Source of the DNA: Angustibacter sp. Root456
GTDB taxonomy: Bacteria > Actinomycetota > Actinomycetes > Actinomycetales > Angustibacteraceae
Assembly: GCF_001426435.1 (NCBI RefSeq)
Contig: NZ_LMER01000015.1
Coordinates: 380,995 to 416,848, forward strand
Length of the DNA stretch: 35,854 bases
Direction: 5' to 3'
Positions 23,667-31,900 of the stretch are shown piece after piece (position 1 is the stretch's first letter; each line of letters begins with the position of its first letter). A program made the translations under genes and the position numbers. The notes below the pieces were generated by a model that was given only the letters and a program-made list of their open reading frames with translations, ran no database searches and was not told the origin of the DNA.

Positions 23667-24797
23667 TTACGACTGCGACGAAGGCTCACGGCGAGCGGGC
23701 GTGACGCTGTCGAGGCAGCGCTGGATGGTCGCCACCACCGCACCCACCAGTGCGAGGTCGTCGGGGTCGTTGGGCACGTGCGAGAACTCCTGCATGAGGT
23801 CGTCGACGGCCTCGCGGGCCGCGCGTACCGCATCGGCGTCGGGATCGAGCGAGCGGTGGTAGTGCCGCACCAGGTCGGAGAGGCGGTCGAGGGCCTCACC
23901 GGCGCGCTCGGCGAGCGGCGGTGCGAGCGGCGTCTGCGGCAGGTCGTCGCGGTAGGTGCGGGCGAGCATCTCGACGAGGTCCTCGACGAGTGCGTCGACC
24001 CGTTCGAGGCCGCGGGCGACCTTCACCTGGCGCTCGGCGGGGTACCCGCGCCACTTGGCCCGCGGGTTGCCGCGCTGGGCCTCCGCCGCCTCGTCGACCC
24101 GCAGCCGCATGCGCGACATCGACGGCGCCAGCGCGCCCAGGCGCCGCTCCCACTCCTCGCGCTCGGGGGGCTCGCCGCTGCGCAGCACGTCGGCGATCTC
24201 GTCGATGCGGTCGGCGAGCAGCCGCTCGACGCGGCGCACGGCGTCGTGGCCGGGACTGAGCCGCGTCGACGGCAGAGCCAGGCTCACGATGATGCCGATC
24301 GCGGCGCCCATGCCGGTGAAGCTGAGGTAGGCCAGGGCGTACTCGCCGGGGTGGTGGCCACCGATGGCCACGACGAGCAGCGCGACGATGGGCACGTAGC
24401 TGCTCTGGTCGCCCAGGGCCTGCCAGCCGGCCACCGCGATGCCGGTGGCGACGACCACGACCAGCGCGACCACGGTGTCGGACAGCCAGGCGTGCACGAC
24501 CAGGCCGAGCGTCGCGCCGACGCCGACCGAGAGCACCGCGTGCCAGCTCTGGCGCACCGTCGAGGCGATGCTCGGGTACGTCGTGACCACGGCGCCGAGC
24601 GGCGCGTAGTAGCGGAACTTCTCGATGTCGGAGCCGGCGAAGCTGGCCGCCGCCAGCCAGGCCAGCACCGCGGCCAGCGTGGCCTTGGCGGCTAGCTGGG
24701 TGCGGGCGTGCAGGATGAAGCGGCGCACCAGTCGGCTCGCTCCCCCGGTGTCTCGCAGACGGCGCACCACCGCACGCTGCTCGGCGAGGCGACTCAT
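23667..24797 (-). CDS. FUSC family membrane transporter
   Basis: A 376-residue membrane protein. The N-terminal half has about six helices in three hairpins: LAAKATLAAVLAWLAAASFA, YYAPLGAVVTTYPSIASTV, VLSVGVGATLGLVVHAWLS, VALVVVVATGIAVAGWQAL, VPIVALLVVAIGG and a final one ending GAAIGIIVSLALP. The cytoplasmic half is charged and helical (RRVERLLADRIDEIADVL, ERRLGALAPSMSRMRLRVDEA). This matches the fusaric-acid-resistance/aromatic-acid-exporter FUSC group, which exports aromatic acids. The ATG at 24797 is chosen; upstream sequence belongs to the divergent regulator. Location directly before tnaA suggests export of indole or another aromatic product, which is inference. The gap to tnaA is 99 bases with nothing notable. 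Confidence 0.85.
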   Translation of the reverse strand: MSRLAEQRAVVRRLRDTGGASRLVRRFILHARTQLAAKATLAAVLAWLAAASFAGSDIEKFRYYAPLGAVVTTYPSIASTVRQSWHAVLSVGVGATLGLVVHAWLSDTVVALVVVVATGIAVAGWQALGDQSSYVPIVALLVVAIGGHHPGEYALAYLSFTGMGAAIGIIVSLALPSTRLSPGHDAVRRVERLLADRIDEIADVLRSGEPPEREEWERRLGALAPSMSRMRLRVDEAAEAQRGNPRAKWRGYPAERQVKVARGLERVDALVEDLVEMLARTYRDDLPQTPLAPPLAERAGEALDRLSDLVRHYHRSLDPDADAVRAAREAVDDLMQEFSHVPNDPDDLALVGAVVATIQRCLDSVTPARREPSSQS

Positions 24798-24854
24798 CGT
24801 GATCAGTGTGGCGGCAGTCCTGCGGCTTCGCCTGTCGTGACCTCGCTGCCTGTG

Positions 24855-24860
24855 TAGCGT
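24855..24860 (+). promoter_or_regulatory. Candidate -10 box for the Lrp/AsnC regulator gene
   Basis: TAGCGT lies about 44 bases before the regulator start, in the 106-base divergent gap. A CTGTCG 17 bases upstream is a poor -35 match. The Lrp-type protein probably also binds in this gap to control both directions, as is common for the family. Confidence 0.3.
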
Positions 24861-24903
24861 GACGGCGGACGGCGCCGACGTCCTTCGCCGCCGAGGAGGG
24901 TGT

Positions 24904-25341
24904 GTGGACCGGGTCGACTGGCGGATCCTCGCCGAGCTGCAGGCCGACGCGCGCCTGTCCTTCAACGCCCTGTCGCGCAACGTCAACCTGGCCGCGCCGT
25001 CGGTGGCTGAGCGGGTGCGCCGGCTCGAGGACTCCGGTGTCATCGCAGGCTACTCGGCGCGCGTCGACCCGGCGGCCGCTGGGCGTCCGGTGCGGGCCGT
25101 CGTCCGGATGCACTGCTACGGGCCCACCTGCCTGCTGCGTGACCCCGCGGTGGCCGAGTGGCCGGAGGTGCGCGACCTGTACCGGGTGACGGGCGAGGAC
25201 TGCTCGGTGCTGGTGGTCGCGTGCACCGACCTGGCGGCGTTCGAGGCGCTGCTCGACCGGCTCGCGGCGTACGGGCAGCCCACGAGCAGCCTCGTGCTGG
25301 ACGAGGTGGTCGCCGACCGCCCTGTCCAGCCGCCCACCTGA
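24904..25341 (+). CDS. Lrp/AsnC family transcriptional regulator
   Basis: A 145-residue regulator. The N-terminal winged helix is DRVDWRILAELQADARLSFNALS followed by APSVAERVRRLEDSGVIAGYSARV (read in parts), the classic Lrp DNA-binding domain. The RAM ligand domain follows (RPVRAVVRMHCYG, VRDLYRVTGEDCSVLVVACTDLAAFEALLDRLAAYG). Members typically bind amino acids. The GTG at 24904 has a strong ribosome site (GAGGAGG about four bases upstream); GTG at 24859 is in frame but lacks one. It is divergent from the FUSC transporter and tryptophanase. Control of those genes in response to tryptophan or another aromatic amino acid is a reasonable inference. Confidence 0.9.
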   Translation: MDRVDWRILAELQADARLSFNALSRNVNLAAPSVAERVRRLEDSGVIAGYSARVDPAAAGRPVRAVVRMHCYGPTCLLRDPAVAEWPEVRDLYRVTGEDCSVLVVACTDLAAFEALLDRLAAYGQPTSSLVLDEVVADRPVQPPT

Positions 25342-25342
25342 C

Positions 25343-25415
25343 GCAGGTACCCGCCGTTCTCCGGTGGATCAGCGCCGAAACGGCCCGATCCGACCGGAGA
25401 ACCGCGGGTATCTGC
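25343..25415. repeat. Near-perfect 28/29-bp inverted repeat between convergent genes
   Basis: The left arm (25343-25370) starts GCAGGTACCCGCCGTTC. The right arm (25387-25415), read on the other strand, starts GCAGATACCCGCGGTTC. They differ at two positions and one single-base gap; the loop is 16 bases. It fills the space between the regulator stop and the cupin stop, so it could terminate both transcripts. It is much longer than a usual terminator and has no T-tract. It shares a 13-base core with 22166-22178. Confidence 0.75.
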
Positions 25416-25423
25416 GGAAAGAG

Positions 25424-25795
25424 TCAGTGCAGGGCGACGGTGAGCAGGACGACGGCGTCGGCCAGCGCGCGGACGCCGTGCCGCTGTGGCGGGATGCGCA
25501 CCAGCTCGCCGGCGCGCAGGTCGTGCTGCTCTCCCCCGACGACGAGCTGCACGTGGCCGGTGACGACCTGCAGCGTCGCGGCGGGCGGCGAGGCGTGCTC
25601 GTTCATCTCCGCGCCGTCGAGCAGCGCGATGAGGGTCGAGCGCATCACCGTGCTGGCCATGATCGTGCGCGCCGCCCGCCGGGCCGGCTGGTTGCGGGCA
25701 TCGCGCAGCAGGCCCTCACCGACGTCGACGAGGCCGACGACTCCCTCTAGGGCCTCCTGCGCCGTCTCGTCGCCGAGCTCGTGCTCGCTGGTCAT
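25424..25795 (-). CDS. Small cupin-domain protein at the end of the nar operon
   Basis: A 123-residue protein. Residues about 60-120 form a single cupin: ALLDGAEMNEHASPPAATLQ, then VVTGHVQLVVGGEQHDLRAGELVRIPP and RHGVRALADAVVLLTVAL. The possible metal ligands are the histidines of NEHAS and RHGV, fewer than in the classic cupin motif. The N-terminal 55 residues are helical and acidic (ETAQEALEGVVGLVDVGEGLLRDAR). The ATG at 25795 overlaps the narI stop (ATGA at 25792-25795), so it is cotranslated with the nitrate reductase. The role is unknown. A sensor of redox state or a maturation helper would fit the context, but there is no direct evidence. Confidence 0.8.
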   Translation of the reverse strand: MTSEHELGDETAQEALEGVVGLVDVGEGLLRDARNQPARRAARTIMASTVMRSTLIALLDGAEMNEHASPPAATLQVVTGHVQLVVGGEQHDLRAGELVRIPPQRHGVRALADAVVLLTVALH

Positions 25796-26517
25796 CGCAC
25801 ACGCTCCCATCCCCGCTTGGGCGCGGTCTGCCCGAGGCGGTCCTGTCGGCTGCGGTAGACGATGTAGGGCCGGGTGAAGTACCCGAGCGGCGCGCTGAAC
25901 ACGTGCACCAGCCGGGTGAACGGCCAGAGCGCGAACAGCGCGAACGCGACCAACCCGTGCAGCTGGAACGTGATCGGCGCCTCGGTCATCAGCTCGGGGT
26001 GCAACGAGAAGCGGAAGATCCCGCGGAACCAGATCGACACGCCCTCGCGGTAGTCGTAGTGCCCGAAGATGTTCGCCACCACGGTGTTCGCCAGCCCGAG
26101 CAGGATCACCGCGGCGAGGAAGACGTACATCGTCTTGTCCATCTTCGTGGTGGCCGAGAACACCGGGCCCACCGTGCGCCGTCGGTAGATCAGGATCGCC
26201 ATGCCCACGACGGTGCAGAAGCCCGCGATCGTGCCGATGCTCACCGCCATGAAGTGGTACAGGCCCTCGGAGATGCCGACCGCCTCGGTCCACGACTTCG
26301 GGATGCCGAGGCCCATCACGTGGCCGCCGAGCACGAACAGGATGCCGAAGTGGAACAGCGGGCTGCCCAGGCGCAGCAGGCGCTTCTCGTACAGCTGCGA
26401 GGAACGCGTGGTCCACCCGAACTTGTCGTAGCGGTAGCGCCAGAGGTGCCCGAGGACGAAGATCGCCAGGCACACGTAGGGAAACACGACCCACAGCAGG
26501 GTGTCGACGGTGCTCAC
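25792..26517 (-). CDS. narI: Respiratory nitrate reductase gamma subunit
   Basis: A 241-residue membrane cytochrome b that oxidises menaquinol and passes electrons to NarH. It has five helices. The four haem-ligand histidines fall at H56 and H66 (LFHFGILFVLGGH) and H187 and H205 (FQLHGLVAF ... TRLVH), the same numbers as in Escherichia coli NarI. The start VDTLLWVVFPYVCLAIFVLG is typical. The GTG at 26517 overlaps the narJ stop as GTGA, and the 3-prime end overlaps the cupin gene. The frame is open upstream to 26730 but is Arg-rich there and antisense in character. With NarG and NarH it forms the membrane-bound nitrate reductase facing the cytoplasm. Confidence 0.96.
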   Translation of the reverse strand: MSTVDTLLWVVFPYVCLAIFVLGHLWRYRYDKFGWTTRSSQLYEKRLLRLGSPLFHFGILFVLGGHVMGLGIPKSWTEAVGISEGLYHFMAVSIGTIAGFCTVVGMAILIYRRRTVGPVFSATTKMDKTMYVFLAAVILLGLANTVVANIFGHYDYREGVSIWFRGIFRFSLHPELMTEAPITFQLHGLVAFALFALWPFTRLVHVFSAPLGYFTRPYIVYRSRQDRLGQTAPKRGWERVR

Positions 26518-27230
26518 GATCGCCCTCCGAACGTCGGCATGGGGAGAGACACGGGGCCGGCGTCGGCGCCGCCACCGGCTGGCGAGCCCACCAGCTCGGG
26601 CATCGAGAACGGCGCGAGGCCGACCTCCTCGTCCGGTGGCCCTTCGGCGGCGAGCTTCAGGACGGCGTCCCGCTCGCCGCCGCGCAACGGCGGCAGCGTC
26701 GCGCACACCGACTCCACCACCGGCGCCCACGGGGAACCGCCGTCGCGCAACGAGATCCGCAGCAGCTCCAGGCCGGCTCGGTGGTCGAGCAGCAGCTGCC
26801 AGGCGGTGGCCTGGTCACCCGTGGCCCCGAACTCCAGGACGACGGCGAGGTGGTCGGGCAGCTCGTCGTCCGACAGCTCCAGACCGTGCGCCTGGTAGGC
26901 CTGCTTGAACGACAGCAGGGCCACGCCGCGCTTGCGGGTGTCGCCGGTGGAGAAGTACGTGAGGAACAGGCACGCGCGGCGACGGTGGTCGAAGGTCGCC
27001 ACGTAGTCAGCAGCCAGCTCGGTGAGAGGCGTGCTCTCGAGGTGGTCCATGAAGCGCAGCAGCGGGCCCGCCACCTTCGCGGGCAGCCGGGACGCCGCGT
27101 CACGCAGCAGCGGCAGCCGTGACACCAGCTGCTCGTCGGGGTAGCCGATGAGCAGCGACGCGCTCTGCCAGGCGAGGGTGAGGTCGGTCGCTGACAGCCC
27201 CGGCGCGGGATGCGTTCGGGTCGCGGTCAT
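26514..27230 (-). CDS. narJ: Nitrate reductase molybdenum cofactor assembly chaperone
   Basis: A 238-residue TorD/NarJ-family chaperone that binds apo-NarG and allows molybdenum cofactor insertion and membrane docking. It is not part of the final enzyme. The family block FDHRRRACLFLTYFSTGDTR and FKQAYQAHGLELSDDELPDH are present, followed by LAVVLEFGA. The N-terminus begins with the usual helical LAWQSASLLIGYPDE. The Gly/Pro-rich C-terminus (VGSPAGGGADAGPVSLPMP) looks disordered. The ATG at 27230 overlaps the narH stop (ATGA), and its stop overlaps narI. The frame is open upstream to 27548, but that part is not coding-like. Confidence 0.94.
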   Translation of the reverse strand: MTATRTHPAPGLSATDLTLAWQSASLLIGYPDEQLVSRLPLLRDAASRLPAKVAGPLLRFMDHLESTPLTELAADYVATFDHRRRACLFLTYFSTGDTRKRGVALLSFKQAYQAHGLELSDDELPDHLAVVLEFGATGDQATAWQLLLDHRAGLELLRISLRDGGSPWAPVVESVCATLPPLRGGERDAVLKLAAEGPPDEEVGLAPFSMPELVGSPAGGGADAGPVSLPMPTFGGRS

Positions 27231-28975
27231 GCGTGGTCCGCCCCGCCGGTGAGGCCGGCCGTGCCGCCGGGGCCGGTGGCGCCGTCCGAGCCGGCACGCG
27301 CGCCCTCGTCGGGGTCGTCCGGCCCGGAGGAGCGCGGCGGGAAGAGCCCCGTCGGGGCCCCCTTGCCGTCCCAGTTGAGCAGGTTGACGCGGCCGCGCTT
27401 GTCCGACGGAGCCGTGACCGAGTCGCTCTCCTGCCGGTTGCGCAGCATCTGGAAGTTCTCGACCGCGATCGGCGTCGGCGCGCCGGAGCCCTCGCCGAAC
27501 GGGCCCGAACCGCCCATGCCGGGGCCGCCGTCGTAGTCGAGCGCGCACTCGGTGGCGAGCTCCTCGAGCGAGTGCGCCTGCTCGGCGTGGGCGGTCGGGA
27601 TGACGTAGCGCTCGTCGTACTTGGCGATGGCCAGCAGGCGGTACATGTCGCGCACCTCCTGCCCCGTCATGCCGACGGCCGTGGCGATCGACTCGTCCGG
27701 CTCGCGGCCCATGTTGATGTCACGCATGTACGAGCGCATCGCAGCGAGCTTGCGCAGCACCGAGTCGACCGGCTTCACGTCACCTGCGGTGAAGAGCTCG
27801 GCGAGGTACTCGATCGGGATGCGCAGGGCGTCGATGGCGGCGAACAGGTTGCCCTTGTCCTCCGCGTCGTAGCCGGTGTCCTTGACGACGTCCACCACCG
27901 GTGACAGCGGCGGGATGTACCAGACCATGGGCATGGTGCGGTACTCCGGGTGCAGCGGCAGCGCGACCTTGTAGGTGTTGATCAGCGCCCAGATCGGCGA
28001 GCGCTGCGCGGCGTCGAGCCAGTCCCGCGGGATGCCGGCGAGCTCGGCCTCGCGGATCACCTCGGGGTCGAACGGGTCGAGGAAGACGCTGCGCTGGGCC
28101 TCGTAGAGGTCCTTGTCATCCGTGGTCGACGCCGCGTCCAGCACCTTGTCGGCGTCGTAGAGCATCAGGCCGATGTAGCGCAGCCGACCGACGCACGTCT
28201 CGGAGCAGACCGTGGGGATGCCCACCTCGATGCGCGGGAAGCAGAACGTGCACTTCTCCGCCTTGCCGGTGCGGTGGTTGAAGTAGACCTTCTTGTAGGG
28301 GCAGCCCGAGACGCACATGCGCCAGCCGCGGCAGCGGTCCTGGTCGACCAGGACGATGCCGTCCTCGCTGCGCTTGTAGATCGCGCCGCTCGGGCAGGAC
28401 GCCGCGCACGACGGGTTGAGGCAGTGCTCGCAGATGCGCGGCAGGTAGAACATGAACGTCTGCTCGAACTCGAACTTCACCTTGTCGGCGATGTTCTTCA
28501 GCAGCGGGTCCTTGCTGCCGTGGGAGATCGAGCCGCCGAGGTCGTCGTCCCAGTTGGCCGACCACGAGATCTTCATGTCGTCGCCGGTGAGCAGCGACTT
28601 GGGTCGCGCGACCGGCGTGTGCTCCTGCGCCGGCGCGTTGGTGAGCGTGGCGTAGTCGTACGTCCAGGGCTCGTAGTAGTCGTCGATCGACGGCAGCTTG
28701 GGGTTGGAGAAGATGGTGAGCAGCTTCTTGAACCGGTTGCCGCCCTTGAGAGTCAGCCGCCCGCGCTTGTTGAGCGTCCAGCCGCCCTTCCACTCCTCCT
28801 GGTTCTCGTACCCGCGCGGGTAGCCCTGGCCGGGCCGCGTCTCGACGTTGTTGAACCACACGTACTCGGTGCCGCTGCGGTTGGTCCACGCCTGCTTGCA
28901 GGTGACGGAGCAGGTGTGGCACCCGATGCACTTGTCGAGGTTCATCACCATGGCCATCTGAGCCATCACGCGCAT
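27227..28975 (-). CDS. narH: Respiratory nitrate reductase beta subunit
   Basis: A 582-residue iron-sulfur subunit carrying four clusters between NarI and NarG. Cysteine groups are C16, C19, C22, C26 (DKCIGCHTCSVTCKQAW), CEHCLNPSCAASCP, CRGWRMCVSGCPYKK with the Trp that marks the 3Fe-4S site, KCTFC and CSETCVG. The segment NNVETRPGQGYPRGYENQ is typical. The protein is about 70 residues longer than the Escherichia coli one (512). The excess is a Gly/Pro/Asp-rich C-terminus (GLFPPRSSGPDDPDEGARAG ...) that looks disordered. The ATG at 28975 shares one base with the narG stop (TGATG), so the two are coupled. The stop overlaps narJ. Confidence 0.96.
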   Translation of the reverse strand: MRVMAQMAMVMNLDKCIGCHTCSVTCKQAWTNRSGTEYVWFNNVETRPGQGYPRGYENQEEWKGGWTLNKRGRLTLKGGNRFKKLLTIFSNPKLPSIDDYYEPWTYDYATLTNAPAQEHTPVARPKSLLTGDDMKISWSANWDDDLGGSISHGSKDPLLKNIADKVKFEFEQTFMFYLPRICEHCLNPSCAASCPSGAIYKRSEDGIVLVDQDRCRGWRMCVSGCPYKKVYFNHRTGKAEKCTFCFPRIEVGIPTVCSETCVGRLRYIGLMLYDADKVLDAASTTDDKDLYEAQRSVFLDPFDPEVIREAELAGIPRDWLDAAQRSPIWALINTYKVALPLHPEYRTMPMVWYIPPLSPVVDVVKDTGYDAEDKGNLFAAIDALRIPIEYLAELFTAGDVKPVDSVLRKLAAMRSYMRDINMGREPDESIATAVGMTGQEVRDMYRLLAIAKYDERYVIPTAHAEQAHSLEELATECALDYDGGPGMGGSGPFGEGSGAPTPIAVENFQMLRNRQESDSVTAPSDKRGRVNLLNWDGKGAPTGLFPPRSSGPDDPDEGARAGSDGATGPGGTAGLTGGADHA

Positions 28976-31900
28976 CAGTACTGCACCTCCTGGGAACGAC
29001 GGCGGATGACCGTGACCTCGTCGCGCTGGTTGCCCGTCGGCCCGAGGTAGTTGAACGCGAACGCCAGCTGCGCGTACCCGCCGATGAGGTGGCTGGGTTT
29101 GATGAGCAGCCGGGTCAGCGAGTTGTGGATGCCGCCCCGCTTGCCGGACGTCTCCGAGATCGGCACGTCGATGAGGCGGTCCTGCGCGTGGTGCATGTAC
29201 ACCGTGCCCTCGGGCATGCGGTGCGACACGATCGCGCGGGCCACCACGACGCCGTTGCGGTTGACCGCCTCGATCCAGTCGTTGTCGCTCACGCCCACCT
29301 TCGCGGCGTCCTGCGCGCTCATCCAGATGGTCTGGCCGCCACGCGACAGCGAGAGCATGAACAGGTTGTCCTGGTACTCCGAGTGGATCGACCACTTGTT
29401 GTGCGGCGTGAGGTAGCGCACCGTCACGCCGAGCTCGCCGGTCTCGCCGATCTCCGGCTCACCGAACAGCGCGGCCATGTTGAGCGGCGGGCGGTACACG
29501 GGCAGCTGCTCGCCGAGCTCGGCCATCCAGTCGTGGTCGAGGTAGAAGTGCATGCGGCCAGTGAGCGTGTGCCACGGCTTGAGCCGCTCGACGTTGATCG
29601 TGAACGGCGAGTAGCGACGTCCGCCAGACTCCGACCCCGACCACTCGGGCGAGGTGATGACCGGCGTCGGCCGGCTCTGCGTGTCAGCGAAGGTGATCTG
29701 CTTGCCCTCGTGCTCGGCCGCGAGGTCGGCGAGCTGCACACCGGTGCGCTTCTCGAGCGTCTCGAACCCTTGTGTCGCAAGGTGTCCGTTGGTCGTGCCC
29801 GACATCGCGAGGATCGCCTCGCAGACGTGGACGTCGCGCACCAGCGACGGACGCCCCTCCCCGACCCCACCGCGCATGACGCCGTTCTTGTGCTTGAGGT
29901 ACTCGACCTCGCGCTTGAGATCGAACGTCACGCCCTTGGTGGTCGCCCCGAGGGTGTCCATCAATGGCCCGAGGGCGCTCATCTTGTCGGCCACCGCGCC
30001 GTAGTCGCGCTCGACGACGACGAGCTTGGGCATGGTCACGCCGGGCACCGGCTCGCACTCGCCGGCCTTCCAGTCAGCGACCACGCCGTGCGGGGTGGCG
30101 AGCGCGTCCGGGGTGTCGTGCATGAGCGGCACCGCCACGACGTCCTTGCGGACGCCGAGGTGCTCGCGCGCGAGGGCGCTGAACTTCAGCGCGATCGTCT
30201 GCCAGGCGTCCCAGTCGGTGCGCGTCTGCCACGGCGGGGCGATCGCGGGGTTGAAGGAGTGCACGAACGGGTGCATGTCGGTGGTGTTGAGGTCGTGCTT
30301 CTCGTACCACGTGGCGGCCGGCAGGACGACGTCCGAGAAGATCGTCGTGCTGGTCATACGGAAGTCGAGTGTCAGCAGCAGGTCGAGCTTGCCCTCGGGC
30401 GCCTCGTCGTGCCAGACGACCTCCTTGGGGCGCTGCTGCGGCGAGGTCTCGTGCGCCCGCACCGACGAGTCGGTGCCCAGCAGGTGCTTCAGGAAGTACT
30501 CGTTGCCCTTGGCCGACGAGCCCAGCAGGTTCGCCCGCCAGATCGAGAGCACGCGAGGGAAGTTCTCGGGGGCGTCGGGATCCTCCACGGCGAACCGCAG
30601 GCTGCCGTCCTTGAGCTTGCCGACGACGTGGTCGGCGACGGTCGTGCCCTCAGGCACCTCGTCGGCCAGGTCGAGCGGGTTGCGGTCGAACGTCGGGTAC
30701 GACGGCATCCAGCCCAGCCGGGCGGACAGCGCGAGGACGTCGGCAGTGGTCTTGCCTGCGAGCTGGCCACCCGCCGACGCGGACGCCAGGGTGTCGGCGC
30801 CGAAGTGGTCGTAGCGGTACTGGTCGGTGTGCAGGTACCAGTACGCCGTCTGGATCATGTTGCGCGGCGGCCGCGTCCAGTCCAGCGCGTTGGCCACCTG
30901 GGTGTAGCCCGTGAGCGGACGCACCTTCTCCTGCCCCACGTAGTGCGCCCAGCCACCGCCGTTCACGCCCTGGCACCCCGTGATGGTCGTCAGGGTGAGG
31001 AAGGTGCGGTAGATCGTGTCGGAGTGGAACCAGTGGTTGGTGCCGGCACCCATGATGATCATCGAGCGTCCGCGCGACTCCTCGGCGTTGGCCGCGAACT
31101 CCCGCCCGATCCGCTCGGCCGCCTGGGCCGGGACGCCGGTGATGGCCTCCTGCCACGCCGGGGTGTAGGGCTCGTCGGCGTCGTCGTAGCCGGTGGGCCA
31201 CTGGCCCGGCAGGCCCTCGCGCGCCACCCCGTACTGCGCGAGCAGCAGGTCGAACACCGTGGTCACCAGGTGCTCGCCGACCCGTCGCACGGGCACCCCG
31301 CGCACCAGCAGCGCAGCAGAACCGTCGGGAGCGTCGAAGCGCGGCAAGGTGATCTGCACGGACGACGGCGCGGCATCGTGAGCCACGACGCCGGCGTCCG
31401 CCGCCATGCTGAGCATCGGGTCGACGTCACCGAGCTCGAGGTTCCAGCGCCCCTCGCCCTCGGCGCCGAACCGGTGGCCGAGCGTGCCGTTGGGGACGAC
31501 GGGCCGGCCGGTGGCGGCGTCCATCAGCACGGTCTTGAAGTGCGCGTTCTCGCTCTGCGCCTGGGCCCCCGGAAGGTCCGAGGCCGTGAGGAACTTGCCG
31601 GGTACGAGCTCGCCGTCGCGCTCCTCGAGCCGCACCAGGAACGGCAGATCGGTGTAGCGCTTGACGTAGTCGTTGAAGTACGGCGTCTCGCGGTCGACGA
31701 AGAACTCCTTGAGCACCACGTGACCCATCGCCATCGCGAGCGCGGCGTCGGTGCCCGGGGCGGCGGGCAGCCACTCGTCGGCGAACTTGACGTTGTCGGC
31801 GTAGTCGGGCGACACCGCGATGACCTTCTGCCCGCGGTAGCGCGCCTCGGTCATCCAGTGGGCGTCCGGCGTCCGGGTGACCGGCAGGTTCGAGCCCCAC

